Under the pieces are notes generated by a model. The model ran no database searches. It saw nothing but the letters and a program-made list of their open reading frames with translations, and was not told the DNA's origin. From contig QIHS01000199.1 of the NCBI GenBank assembly GCA_003229095.1, positions 1 through 8,145 of the forward strand: a DNA stretch of 8,145 nt, given 5' to 3'. This DNA is from Woeseia sp. (lineage in GTDB: Bacteria; Pseudomonadota; Gammaproteobacteria; Steroidobacterales; Woeseiaceae). Below, piece by piece: positions 1 to 7,173 of the stretch (positions are counted from its first letter, which is position 1; every line of letters starts with the position of its first letter). A program made the translations under genes and the position numbers.

Positions 1-924
1 AATGAAAAACAAATCTGGAATCAGTTCACAAGCTATGGTTGGCATAAACCACATCCAGTAAGGGGTTTCTTGATTGATTCAGCCGCATCAGCCAATGCCC
101 TAGCGACAGGCTTCCCAACATGGAATGGAGTGATAGGCTTAGAAGCAGAAAATTCTAATTCTATAGAGAATATATTTGAGTATTCATCTGCCAATGGTTA
201 CAAGACTGGAATTGTTACCGATTCTTATATTTGGGATGCGACCCCCGCAGCTTTTATAGCCCATAGTAAGAGCCGTCAAAATGCCAAAGAGATTTTAGAA
301 CAATTGTCAGACTCTCAATTAGATCTACTATTTGGTGAGCTTGAAGATTTAGGTGAAGGTGATGTTCCTGATGAAAAAACGACTCTTGAGCTCTTGCAAA
401 AAAGATTTACTTTCTTAGATGAAAGCCTAAACTTTCAAGGCATTCCCAATGACCAAGCAATTGCGGCTATATTTGATGAAGATCAAATTTATGATTTGCG
501 ATCAAGCCCAAATTTAACCGGCATGGTCAGTGCAGCGCTGAATTGGTTGGCAGCGAGCCAACATCCATTTGTGTTGCTTATAGAAAGCGAAGAAGTTGAC
601 TCTGCATCTCATGAACATGATGATTCCAGATTGAAAAATGGACTCTTATCCATTGAGTCTTCATTAAATAAAGTGATTGAATTTGCCAAGCTTAATAAAG
701 ACACGCTAGTGATATTTACTTCCGATCATGGAACTGGAGGACTGGTATTAGGAAGCAGTGTAAACAATATGCAAATTAGGTCACTGTGGTCAACTCCGGG
801 CCATACAGGGAGTGTTGTTCCATTAATGTCTTTTGGTCCTGGCTCTCAATATTTTTCAGGTATTTTTGATACAGAAGAGGTTGGTGCTTTGTTAAAAGCT
901 TTAGTAAAAACTGAAAATAAATAG
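1..924 (+). CDS. Alkaline phosphatase family protein, 5'-truncated by window edge
   Basis: The frame is open from base 1 to a TAG at 922-924 (307 visible residues), so the N-terminus lies outside the window; the TTG at 70 is internal, not a start. The nucleophile motif DSAASANALATG begins at visible residue 26, with Ser27 as the predicted phosphoserine nucleophile. Family metal-site elements follow in order: DATPAAF (Asp79/Thr81), Glu195-Asp200-His204 with the spacing of PhoA Glu322/Asp327/His331, SDHGTGG (Asp242/His243) and a late GHTG (His268). The enzyme family hydrolyses phosphomonoesters, usually outside the cytoplasm, using two zinc ions and a magnesium ion. The export signal, if any, is off-window. 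The usual EGGxIDHAxH block is divergent here (ESEEVDSASH), so the substrate is uncertain. GC is about 41% in hand-counted lines against about 59% in the other genes, suggesting a different history. The gene converges on lpdA. Confidence 0.88.
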   Translation, partial: NEKQIWNQFTSYGWHKPHPVRGFLIDSAASANALATGFPTWNGVIGLEAENSNSIENIFEYSSANGYKTGIVTDSYIWDATPAAFIAHSKSRQNAKEILEQLSDSQLDLLFGELEDLGEGDVPDEKTTLELLQKRFTFLDESLNFQGIPNDQAIAAIFDEDQIYDLRSSPNLTGMVSAALNWLAASQHPFVLLIESEEVDSASHEHDDSRLKNGLLSIESSLNKVIEFAKLNKDTLVIFTSDHGTGGLVLGSSVNNMQIRSLWSTPGHTGSVVPLMSFGPGSQYFSGIFDTEEVGALLKALVKTENK

Positions 925-932
925 TGCAGATT

Positions 933-951
933 GGGTAATCACCCCATTTTT
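933..951 (+). terminator. Possible weak intrinsic terminator after the phosphatase gene
   Basis: Nine bases after the phosphatase stop codon there is a 4-bp GGGT/ACCC stem with an AATC loop, then CA and a run of five T (947-951). Position and T-run suit a Rho-independent terminator, but the stem is short. The gap between the convergent genes is only 68 bp, and no better hairpin was seen for lpdA on the other strand. Confidence 0.3.
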
Positions 952-992
952 AACTGACTAGGATTCAATCGGTCACTGCAACAGTCCTAAGC

Positions 993-2111
993 TCACTTAT
1001 TTGGGTAGTTCAGCGCCTTGTTGTCAACCGCGAGTGACGCCTCGTGAATAGCCTCAGCCAGACTCGGGTGCGCGTGAATCGTTCGCTGAATGTCCTCAGT
1101 ACTCGCCTGAAATTCCATCGCGAGTACAACTTCCGAAATCAGTTCACCCGCCATGGGGCCAACGATGTGCGCGCCGAGAATTTCGTCATCGTCTTTCGCA
1201 GATATAATTTTTACCATGCCATCCGCTTGTTCCATGGCTTTCGCCCGACCGCTGGCCGCAAACGGGAATGTGCCGGTCTTGTATTCCCGACCGCTTGCTG
1301 CAACTTCCGCTTCGGTTTTTCCAACCCAGGCAATTTCTGGTGCCGTATAAATAACAGAAGGAATGACGTCGTAGTTGACCTCTGCGATTTGGCCTCCTAT
1401 CAGGTCCGCCACCATGACACCCTCTTCCGAACCTTTGTGTGCCAGCATCGGGCCACGCACACAGTCACCCACTGCGTAGACACCTTTGACGTTCGTTTTA
1501 CATTCATCGTCAACGACTATGAAACCACGCTCATCCGTTTGAACGCCGCATCCGTCCTCGAGCAGGCCATCGGTGAACGGTCGGCGCCCTACCGCAACGA
1601 CCAGCTTGTCGACTTCGAGCTGCTGCGCACCATTTTTGTCTTTGTAGTCCACCTGCACTTTGCCGTCGCTGGCCTTCGCGCCGGTAACCGCAGCGCCCAG
1701 CCGAATATCGAGCCCCTGCTTTTTGAATTGCCGTTGTGCATCTTTCGCTATGTCACGATCAGCCATGAAAAGAAAGTCTTCCATTGCTTCAAGAATCACA
1801 ACATCAGAACCAAGGCGGCCCCAGACACTGCCAAGCTCAAGACCGATAACGCCCGCGCCGACAATACCTAATTTTGCCGGCGCTTCCGTAAACTCGAGCG
1901 CGTCCCAGGAATCAACGATACCGTCTCCGTCAAACGGTGCAATCTTGAGCTCAACCGGCGTCGATCCACTTGCCAGGATGACATTGCCAGCGTCGATCAC
2001 TTCGACTTGCCCGTCGCCTGGCGTGAATTCTACTTTGCCGTCACCCAGAAATTTTCCATGCCCGACGAGCCCTTCCACTTTTGCCGCCTTGAGCAGGCCG
2101 GCGATGCCACC
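993..2111 (-). CDS. lpdA: Dihydrolipoyl dehydrogenase (E3), C-terminal fragment after frameshift
   Basis: This frame carries the rest of the FAD domain, the NAD domain and the dimer interface of dihydrolipoyl dehydrogenase, ending at a TGA (995-993). Similarity to E3 begins at GGIAGLLKAAKVEG (from 2111). The first start-like codon is a GTG at 2078, with no reason to think it is used. Counting from that GTG, the NAD-binding GAGVIG is at 74-79, the FAD-contacting AVGDC follows in the second half, and the catalytic dyad is His337/Glu342 in HAHPSLAEA. Joined to the upstream fragment, the total is about 475 residues, normal for the family. E3 reoxidises the dihydrolipoyl arm of SucB and passes electrons through FAD and a redox disulfide to NAD+. 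That disulfide is encoded only in the other fragment, so this piece alone cannot be active. It is either a pseudogene or an intact gene with a sequence error. Confidence 0.9.
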   Translation of the reverse strand, partial: GGIAGLLKAAKVEGLVGHGKFLGDGKVEFTPGDGQVEVIDAGNVILASGSTPVELKIAPFDGDGIVDSWDALEFTEAPAKLGIVGAGVIGLELGSVWGRLGSDVVILEAMEDFLFMADRDIAKDAQRQFKKQGLDIRLGAAVTGAKASDGKVQVDYKDKNGAQQLEVDKLVVAVGRRPFTDGLLEDGCGVQTDERGFIVVDDECKTNVKGVYAVGDCVRGPMLAHKGSEEGVMVADLIGGQIAEVNYDVIPSVIYTAPEIAWVGKTEAEVAASGREYKTGTFPFAASGRAKAMEQADGMVKIISAKDDDEILGAHIVGPMAGELISEVVLAMEFQASTEDIQRTIHAHPSLAEAIHEASLAVDNKALNYPNK

Positions 2112-2410
2112 CGAACGATTGATGCTTTGCGTTTTTGCATTTTGGCAATGTCGACACTGACGTTTGAGACTGATATACCATGCTTGCTAAATTCATGATT
2201 CGCACGATGGAATAGTTCGGACGATTCAAGCAGCGCTTTCGATGGAATACATCCGGCATTAAGGCAGGTGCCACCAAAGGCATTTTTGCCGTCCCGGTTT
2301 TTCCACTCGTCGATACAGGCGACGCTCAGGCCAAGTTGCGTAGCCCGAATTGCCGCGATATATCCTGCGGGCCCGGCACCAATGACGACAACATCAAAAG
2401 ATTTACTCAT
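2030..2410 (-). CDS. lpdA: Dihydrolipoyl dehydrogenase (E3), N-terminal fragment, frameshifted
   Basis: The fragment starts with MSKSFDVVVIGAGPAGY. It has the FAD dinucleotide-binding GAGPAG (residues 11-16) and the redox-active disulfide in GGTCLNAGCIPSK (Cys49 and Cys54). E3 similarity continues to KASIVR (residue 100), after which the frame reads into unrelated residues and stops at TAG (2032-2030). I chose the ATG at 2410. A GTG two codons earlier (2416) also fits, and neither has a strong ribosome binding site. The start lies 16 bases after the sucB stop, so it is the third gene of the suc operon. The frame breaks at about 2112, where the family normally has a short segment ending in T-G-G. 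The translated product would lack the NAD domain and dimer interface and should be non-functional. Confidence 0.9.
   Translation of the reverse strand: MSKSFDVVVIGAGPAGYIAAIRATQLGLSVACIDEWKNRDGKNAFGGTCLNAGCIPSKALLESSELFHRANHEFSKHGISVSNVSVDIAKMQKRKASIVRVASPACSRRQKWKGSSGMENFWVTAK
2112..2113 (-). other. lpdA: Frameshift junction in lpdA
   Basis: On the coding strand the sequence runs GTT-CG-GGTGGCATC. The upstream frame ends its E3 similarity at Val-Arg and the downstream frame resumes at Gly-Gly-Ile. From memory of the family, E3 enzymes read V-(K/R)-(Q/N)-(L/F)-T-G-G-(I/V) here, so three residues plus one base, about 10 bases, seem to be missing. The break is seen directly; the size of the gap is inferred. 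No slippery heptamer suggests programmed frameshifting. Confidence 0.75.
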
Positions 2411-2426
2411 TTGCACACCCGCATAT

Positions 2427-3638
2427 TTATACCTGCAACAAAAGCCTGCCAGGGTCTTCCAGGGAATTCTTGATATTGACCAGAAATTGCACCGCTTCTT
2501 TGCCGTCGATAATGCGGTGATCGTAGGTCAACGCCAGATACATCATTGGCCGAATGACGATTTCGCCATCGACAACGACTGCTCTTTCCTGGATCGAGTG
2601 CATGCCAAGAATGGCGCTTTGTGGCGGGTTCAGAATCGGTGTTGATAACATCGAACCGAACACACCGCCATTGGTAATGGTGAACGTACCGCCGGTCAGG
2701 TCTTCCATACTCATGGAACCGTCCCGAGCCTTGGCCGAGTACTTGTTAATGTCGGATTCGATCCCGGCAAAACTTGCATGATCGACATTTCGCAACACCG
2801 GCACCATCAGGCCACGCTCAGACGAGACAGCGATGCCGATATCGACATAGTCGTGATAAATAACGTCATTGCCTTCAATCGAAGCATTGACAGCCGGATA
2901 CTTTTTCAACGCTTCTACCGCTGCCCTGGCGAAGAACGACATGAAACCGAGCCGCACACCGTGTTCTTTTTCAAAGGCTTCCTTGTGCCGCTTACGCAAG
3001 GAAATAACCTTCGTCAGGTCGACCTCGTTAAACGTTGTCAGCATTGCTGCGGTGTGTTGCGCCTCTACCATCCGTTCGGCAATTCGCGATCGTAATCTCG
3101 TCATTGCGACGCGTTGTTCTGTTCTTGATGGCCCCGATGTCGTCGCGGTGACTTCAAGATCAGCTGCGGGGTCTCCGGGTGTGACGTCCTCGTCACGATG
3201 ACTCTTGAGATACGCCATGACATCTGACTTTGTTATGCGGCCCTCTTTACCCGATCCGCTCACAATGGTTGCATCCAGATCATGCTCGTCTAACAAGCGG
3301 CGTACTGCCGGGCTCAGCTTTGCCGGTGAAGTTTGCTGCTCGACTTCAACTTCGGGCGCAGACGACGATTTCTCTACGCTGGATTCAGGTGCAGCTACTT
3401 CGCCTTCTTCAATGATCGCCAGCACCTGTCCGGCAGTGACCGTAGCGCCGTCTTCTATCAGGATCTTTTGCATTATTCCGGATGCCGGTGCCGGAACCTC
3501 CAACACGATTTTATCCGTTTCGAGGTCAACCAGGTTCTCGTCACGCATGACCGCCTCGCCCGGTTTCTTGTGCCATGCAATCAAGGTCGCATCCGTCACG
3601 GACTCGGGCAGTGGAGGAACTTTTATTTCGAGTGTCAT
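2427..3638 (-). CDS. sucB: 2-oxoglutarate dehydrogenase E2, dihydrolipoyllysine succinyltransferase
   Basis: SucB is the core of the 2-oxoglutarate dehydrogenase complex. It accepts the succinyl group from E1 on a swinging lipoyl arm and transfers it to CoA, giving succinyl-CoA. The 403 residues match the usual length. Domains in order: one lipoyl domain (about 2-76) with the lipoylated Lys43 in ETDKIVLEVPAP; a charged Ser/Glu/Pro linker; a peripheral subunit-binding domain (about 107-144, LSPAVRRLLDEHDLDATIV) that docks E1 or E3; a second linker; and the acyltransferase domain (about 173-403) with catalytic His374 and Asp378 in YDHRIIDGKEAV. The single lipoyl domain and the TFTITNGGVFGS and NPPQSAILGMH blocks favour SucB over the pyruvate-type E2. 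The ATG at 3638 lies 13 bases after the sucA stop with a modest GGA-type ribosome binding site, so the two genes are almost certainly co-transcribed. The reading frame is intact. Confidence 0.97.
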   Translation of the reverse strand: MTLEIKVPPLPESVTDATLIAWHKKPGEAVMRDENLVDLETDKIVLEVPAPASGIMQKILIEDGATVTAGQVLAIIEEGEVAAPESSVEKSSSAPEVEVEQQTSPAKLSPAVRRLLDEHDLDATIVSGSGKEGRITKSDVMAYLKSHRDEDVTPGDPAADLEVTATTSGPSRTEQRVAMTRLRSRIAERMVEAQHTAAMLTTFNEVDLTKVISLRKRHKEAFEKEHGVRLGFMSFFARAAVEALKKYPAVNASIEGNDVIYHDYVDIGIAVSSERGLMVPVLRNVDHASFAGIESDINKYSAKARDGSMSMEDLTGGTFTITNGGVFGSMLSTPILNPPQSAILGMHSIQERAVVVDGEIVIRPMMYLALTYDHRIIDGKEAVQFLVNIKNSLEDPGRLLLQV

Positions 3639-3651
3639 TTGTTATTCCATC

Positions 3652-6504
3652 TTATGCAGGTTGCCGGGCGGACTTGCTGGCTTTGACCTGGATGTCCAGC
3701 GCGGCTTCAACCAGCGCCTGTTGTTGTTGTACGTGCAGCTTGAAAACACCGGATGCGGGCGCTGCAGCGCTGGGTCGACCAGCATAATAGAGATTCTGCT
3801 TGCTGCTAAGCGCCTCTTGCAATCGGTGCCTGATCTGGTACCACGCGCCCTGATTTTGCGGCTCTTCCTGACACCATACAATATCGACCGCATTCGGATA
3901 CTTCACAAGTATTTCAGCGTACTGGTCGATGGGGAAAGGATAGAGTTGCTCAATGCGAACCAGCGCGACGTTCGCCATGTCATTTACCTGCCGCGCCTCT
4001 GCAAGGTCGTAATAGACCTTGCCACTGCAGAACACGACTCGCTGGATACTGGCGGGCTTCAAATCAGCGCTGTCAGGCACGATCAGCTCGAAACGCCCGG
4101 TTGACAGGTCACTGAGCGGCGACACCGACAACTTGTGCCGAAGCAGACTTTTCGGTGTAAGAACAACCAGCGGCTTGCGGTAGTCGCGCATCATCTGACG
4201 CCTGATCAGGTGGAACATCTGCGCCGGCGTCGAAGGTACGCAAACCTGGATATTTTGTTCCGCACACAATTGCAGAAATCTCTCCAGCCGTGCCGAGGAA
4301 TGCTCTGGTCCCTGCCCTTCGTAACCATGCGGCAAGAACAGCGTCAATGCACAAAGTCTGCCCCACTTCGCCTCGCCAGAACTGATGAATTGATCGATGA
4401 CGACCTGGGCACCATTGGCAAAATCGCCAAACTGCCCTTCCCACACCACCAGTGTGTTCGGTTCGGTCGTGGCGTAGCCGTATTCGAATGCCATGACCGC
4501 TTCTTCAGAGAGCAACGAATCGATTACCCTGAAAGCATTCTGTTTTTTCGAAATCTGTTGAAGTGGAATGAATTCCTGCCGATTGGCCTGGTTGTGCAGT
4601 ACTGCATGACGATGGAAAAAAGTCCCGCGCCCACTATCTTGCCCGGTCACGCGACATTCAAAGCCAGCATCAATCAGGCCCGCATAGGCCATCGTTTCGG
4701 CAAAACCCCAATCCATATCGATTTCGCCCACCGCCATGCGTCGCCTGTCGTCCACTATGCGCTGCACACGTCCGTGGAGCACGAATCCGCCCGGCAATTT
4801 AGTGATGATTTTCGACAGTTCCGCAACCTTGGCCGGACTGAGCGTGGTGTCCGCGTCACTTTCCCAGGTCGCGTCCAGGTAGGGGCTCCAGTCAACCGTA
4901 AACTCATTGCCGATCATGCCAAGCGCAGATTCCGGTACTGGCTCACCACGATCGAGACGGTCACGGTAGGCTTCCTGGAAGGTGGTCACGTCAGCGTCGC
5001 TTACGACCCCTGCCCGTGTCAGCCGCGCCGCATATAACGCGAGTGTCGTCTTGTGTTTTTTAATGCAGGAATACATGACCGGTTGCGTAGCGCTTGGCTC
5101 GTCTGCCTCGTTGTGGCCATGGCGGCGATAACAAACAAGATCGATCACTACGTCTTTCTTGAATTTTTGCCGGTACGCCAGCGCCAGCCTCGTGACCAGA
5201 ATAGCGGCCTCCGGGTCGTCGCCATTAACATGAAAAATTGGCGCCTCGATCATCTTTGCCACATCGCTGCAATATGCAGTCGAACGGGCATCCGATGGCC
5301 GGCTGGTGGTAAATCCGATTTGATTGTTTACTACCAGATGGATCGTTCCGCCGGTGCGAAAACCATTGGTCTGCGACATTTGAAATGTCTCAGTCACGAC
5401 ACCCTGTGCGCTGAACGCGGCATCGCCATGTATAAGAACCGGCAGAACTTCCTGGCGTTCGTGGTCGCCACGGCGTTGCTGCCGCGCTCGCACGGACCCT
5501 TCGACGACCGGATTCACGATCTCGAGGTGCGAGGGATTGAAGGCCAGCGCAATGTGCACGTTGCCACCCGGCGTCTTCATATCAGCAGAGAAGCCCTTGT
5601 GGTACTTGACGTCTCCGGAGCCCTTCATGTCTTCCGGGTCAACGTTGCCCTCGAATTCGTCAAACAGTTCTTCAGGTGACTTGCCCAGGACATTAACCAG
5701 CACATTAATGCGACCACGATGCGCCATGCCGATCACCAGCTCACGAATTCCGGACTTTCCGCCTTGCTGGATCAGGTCATCGAGCATGGGGATCAGGCTC
5801 TCACCGCCTTCCAACGAAAACCGTTTCTGTCCGACGAAACGTGTGTGCAAATACCGCTCGATACCCTCGGCGGCGGTGAGTTGTTCCAACAGCCAACGAC
5901 GCTCATCCGCGCCAGGCCCGCTCGACACCATGCCTTGCTCGAAGCGTTTCTTTAGCCACAAACGCTCACGTGCCCGAGAAACATGCGCAAATTCCGCGCC
6001 AACCTTGCCGCAATAGACCTTCTTGAGAATAGCGATGATGTCGCGCAATTTCATGCGCTGGTCCCCGCTGCCCGCAAGCCCGCCGGCGACAAACTCAGTA
6101 TCCATGTCTGCGTCGCCCAACCCCAGATAGTCGAGCTTCAGCACGCCGGGAACGTGTCGTTCCATGAGCCCCAGGGGATCCAGGTCAGCGATCTGGTGGC
6201 CTCGCAGGTAGTAAACCTGAATCATCCGCGACACAGCGGCCTGCTTCTCGGGGCCCTTGAGCGTTGCCGTGGCGCCGTTCTGGCGCTGGGCTCGCGCTGA
6301 GCTAATCAGTTTTTCGCGTATTGGCGCGTGCAGAATTTCCGTCTGATCTGCGCCCAGCGACTGAAAATAGCGTCGCCAACCTTCGCTTACCGAGTCGGGG
6401 TCGCCTTTGTATTGCTCATACATGGCCTCTACCGCGGTCGCATCGGTCGCATTGCCACCGTACAGAGGAGATGAGGCGTATCGTTCTTTTAGAGAATTGC
6501 TCAT
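3652..6504 (-). CDS. sucA: 2-oxoglutarate dehydrogenase E1 component
   Basis: SucA decarboxylates 2-oxoglutarate using thiamine diphosphate and transfers the succinyl group to the lipoyl arm of SucB. This is the entry step of the complex in the TCA cycle. Its 950 residues are typical. The N-terminal E2/E3-docking segment (about 8-50, SPLYGGNA...WRRYF) is followed by a linker. Next is the diphosphate-binding dehydrogenase domain with GMAHRGR (His262), YHKGFSAD (His302), HGDAAFSAQG (Asp361) and NNQIGFTTS. The pyrimidine-binding transketolase-like domain (about 595-795) has DWGFAETMAYAG, GQDSGRGTF and LPHGYEGQGPEHSSAR. The C-terminal domain has IEQLYPFP and CQEEPQNQGAW. The ATG at 6504 gives the standard MSNSLKERY-type start; only a weak GGCGA lies upstream. 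It is the first gene of sucA-sucB-lpdA. Residues 20-26 contain a three-residue duplication from a 9-bp tandem repeat. The docking segment is flexible, so this is probably tolerated. Confidence 0.97.
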   Translation of the reverse strand: MSNSLKERYASSPLYGGNATDATAVEAMYEQYKGDPDSVSEGWRRYFQSLGADQTEILHAPIREKLISSARAQRQNGATATLKGPEKQAAVSRMIQVYYLRGHQIADLDPLGLMERHVPGVLKLDYLGLGDADMDTEFVAGGLAGSGDQRMKLRDIIAILKKVYCGKVGAEFAHVSRARERLWLKKRFEQGMVSSGPGADERRWLLEQLTAAEGIERYLHTRFVGQKRFSLEGGESLIPMLDDLIQQGGKSGIRELVIGMAHRGRINVLVNVLGKSPEELFDEFEGNVDPEDMKGSGDVKYHKGFSADMKTPGGNVHIALAFNPSHLEIVNPVVEGSVRARQQRRGDHERQEVLPVLIHGDAAFSAQGVVTETFQMSQTNGFRTGGTIHLVVNNQIGFTTSRPSDARSTAYCSDVAKMIEAPIFHVNGDDPEAAILVTRLALAYRQKFKKDVVIDLVCYRRHGHNEADEPSATQPVMYSCIKKHKTTLALYAARLTRAGVVSDADVTTFQEAYRDRLDRGEPVPESALGMIGNEFTVDWSPYLDATWESDADTTLSPAKVAELSKIITKLPGGFVLHGRVQRIVDDRRRMAVGEIDMDWGFAETMAYAGLIDAGFECRVTGQDSGRGTFFHRHAVLHNQANRQEFIPLQQISKKQNAFRVIDSLLSEEAVMAFEYGYATTEPNTLVVWEGQFGDFANGAQVVIDQFISSGEAKWGRLCALTLFLPHGYEGQGPEHSSARLERFLQLCAEQNIQVCVPSTPAQMFHLIRRQMMRDYRKPLVVLTPKSLLRHKLSVSPLSDLSTGRFELIVPDSADLKPASIQRVVFCSGKVYYDLAEARQVNDMANVALVRIEQLYPFPIDQYAEILVKYPNAVDIVWCQEEPQNQGAWYQIRHRLQEALSSKQNLYYAGRPSAAAPASGVFKLHVQQQQALVEAALDIQVKASKSARQPA
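6435..6452. repeat. Perfect 9-bp tandem duplication inside sucA
   Basis: CGGTCGCAT occurs twice with no gap (6435-6443 and 6444-6452). On the coding strand it adds three residues, giving GGNATDATAVE where one copy would give GGNATAVE, the spacing of other E1 proteins as I recall them. The frame is kept. A perfect 9-bp tandem copy at this period is expected about 0.03 times by chance in a window of this size. Confidence 0.8.
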
Positions 6505-6621
6505 TGCTTCGCCATGAAAACCCGCGCAAATTGGGCTCTTAAGACCGCGCCGGAAAATAGGGCGCTAGTTTAGCTTATGGCTTGTGCGGAGGGAATGCGC
6601 TTGTCCGCCCGGCAAGTAGAT
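6505..6621 (-). promoter_or_regulatory. sucA leader and upstream gap
   Basis: This 117-bp gap separates the stop of the DUF5658-like gene from the sucA start on the same strand, and would have to hold a suc operon promoter if transcription does not run through from upstream. I see no convincing -35/-10 pair. Two inverted repeats are present: a 10-bp palindrome GTAGATCTAC (6616-6625) overlapping the upstream stop codon, and GCGGA/TCCGC arms (6586-6590 and 6604-6608) with a 13-base loop. Neither is followed by a T-run on the minus strand, so neither is called a terminator. Confidence 0.25.
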
Positions 6622-7092
6622 CTACAGCTGACGAATTAATGTGACGAATTCATAGCACACCAATATGGCGTAGATACTGAAGAAGACAGTCAAAACCAAC
6701 CCTGTTCGGAAGAGATTCATGAAGCGCGCCTTCGACAGGAATACCAGTGCCAGAATGCCAAAACCCGTCAGCACCATCTTGCTCACTGCAAAAGTCGTCG
6801 CGCTCTTGCCAATAACGGCGGCCATAATCGGGTTTATCTCGATTGCCCCACGATCGAGAAGCTGCATCGTGAAAAACGCATCGAGGCAACTCATAATCAT
6901 GATGCCGACTGCCAGGAAAAATAACCACGGATGATGCCAATCGGTAAAGACCGGCTCGTCTTCTGCACTCCGCCTGGTCACGCGCCTGCGCGAACGCAGA
7001 AAGCCAAACAGGACTGTTCGCCAAGTGACTTTCCGGCGATCGACCTCCAACCTGGTCGTCTCGGTTGTTCGTGGCTCTTCTATGCTGCTCAA
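6622..7092 (-). CDS. Small three-helix membrane protein, DUF5658-like
   Basis: The predicted protein has 156 residues. A basic N-terminal stretch (VDRRKVTWRTV...FLRSRRRVTRR, about 17-41) precedes HHPWLFF and three hydrophobic segments at about 55-79, 101-120 and 129-150. The LDAFFTMQLL...GAIEINPIMA block (70-91) is the pattern I associate with DUF5658, a membrane family of unknown function; this is from memory. The frame is open back to a GTG at 7206. I chose the TTG at 7092 because GGGACGAG sits just before it at ribosome-binding distance and because residues encoded upstream look non-coding (they cover a 10-bp tandem repeat). A second TTG 14 codons later is possible. The arginine-rich N-terminus suggests a cytoplasmic anchor or nucleic-acid or lipid contact, which is speculation. 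It is co-directional with sucA and divergent from alkB. Confidence 0.7.
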   Translation of the reverse strand: MSSIEEPRTTETTRLEVDRRKVTWRTVLFGFLRSRRRVTRRSAEDEPVFTDWHHPWLFFLAVGIMIMSCLDAFFTMQLLDRGAIEINPIMAAVIGKSATTFAVSKMVLTGFGILALVFLSKARFMNLFRTGLVLTVFFSIYAILVCYEFVTLIRQL

Positions 7093-7094
7093 TT

Positions 7095-7102
7095 CTCGTC
7101 CC
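7095..7102 (-). promoter_or_regulatory. Ribosome binding site deciding the TTG start at 7092
   Basis: On the minus strand GGGACGAG precedes TTG, with six bases between GGGA and the start codon. It is the best Shine-Dalgarno-like sequence in this reading frame's upstream part and supports the short form of the membrane protein over the GTG at 7206. Confidence 0.45.
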
Positions 7103-7173
7103 TGATTACTGTAAATTCCCGCCAGACAGTAGACTATTGCGCTGCCAAATTGTGTGATGCGTTCAGGATCGTT

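Noticed and set aside
151..162. AATTCT x2 in the phosphatase gene
   Set aside because: A 6-bp tandem copy in AT-rich coding DNA is expected by chance and simply encodes Asn-Ser-Asn-Ser.
1044..1871. A 275-codon open frame antisense to lpdA
   Set aside because: It lies wholly opposite conserved E3 sequence, has no recognisable domain and is explained by the codon bias of the real gene.
2030..2130. Programmed ribosomal frameshifting in lpdA
   Set aside because: There is no slippery heptamer, stop-codon context or pseudoknot candidate, and about three conserved residues are missing, which a one-base shift would not restore.
3725..3733. TTGTTGTTG triplet run near the sucA 3' end
   Set aside because: It encodes part of a short Gln run (QQQQ) in the SucA tail and is too short to be a meaningful repeat.
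3205..5037. Two roughly 300-codon plus-strand frames antisense to sucB and sucA
   Set aside because: Their translations are low-complexity Arg/Ser/Pro-rich shadows; the minus-strand genes carry full family motifs throughout.
6629..6650. Direct repeat TGACGAATT x2 near the end of the membrane protein gene
   Set aside because: The copies are nine bases with a 4-bp gap, inside a coding region, and code for different residues; probably chance.
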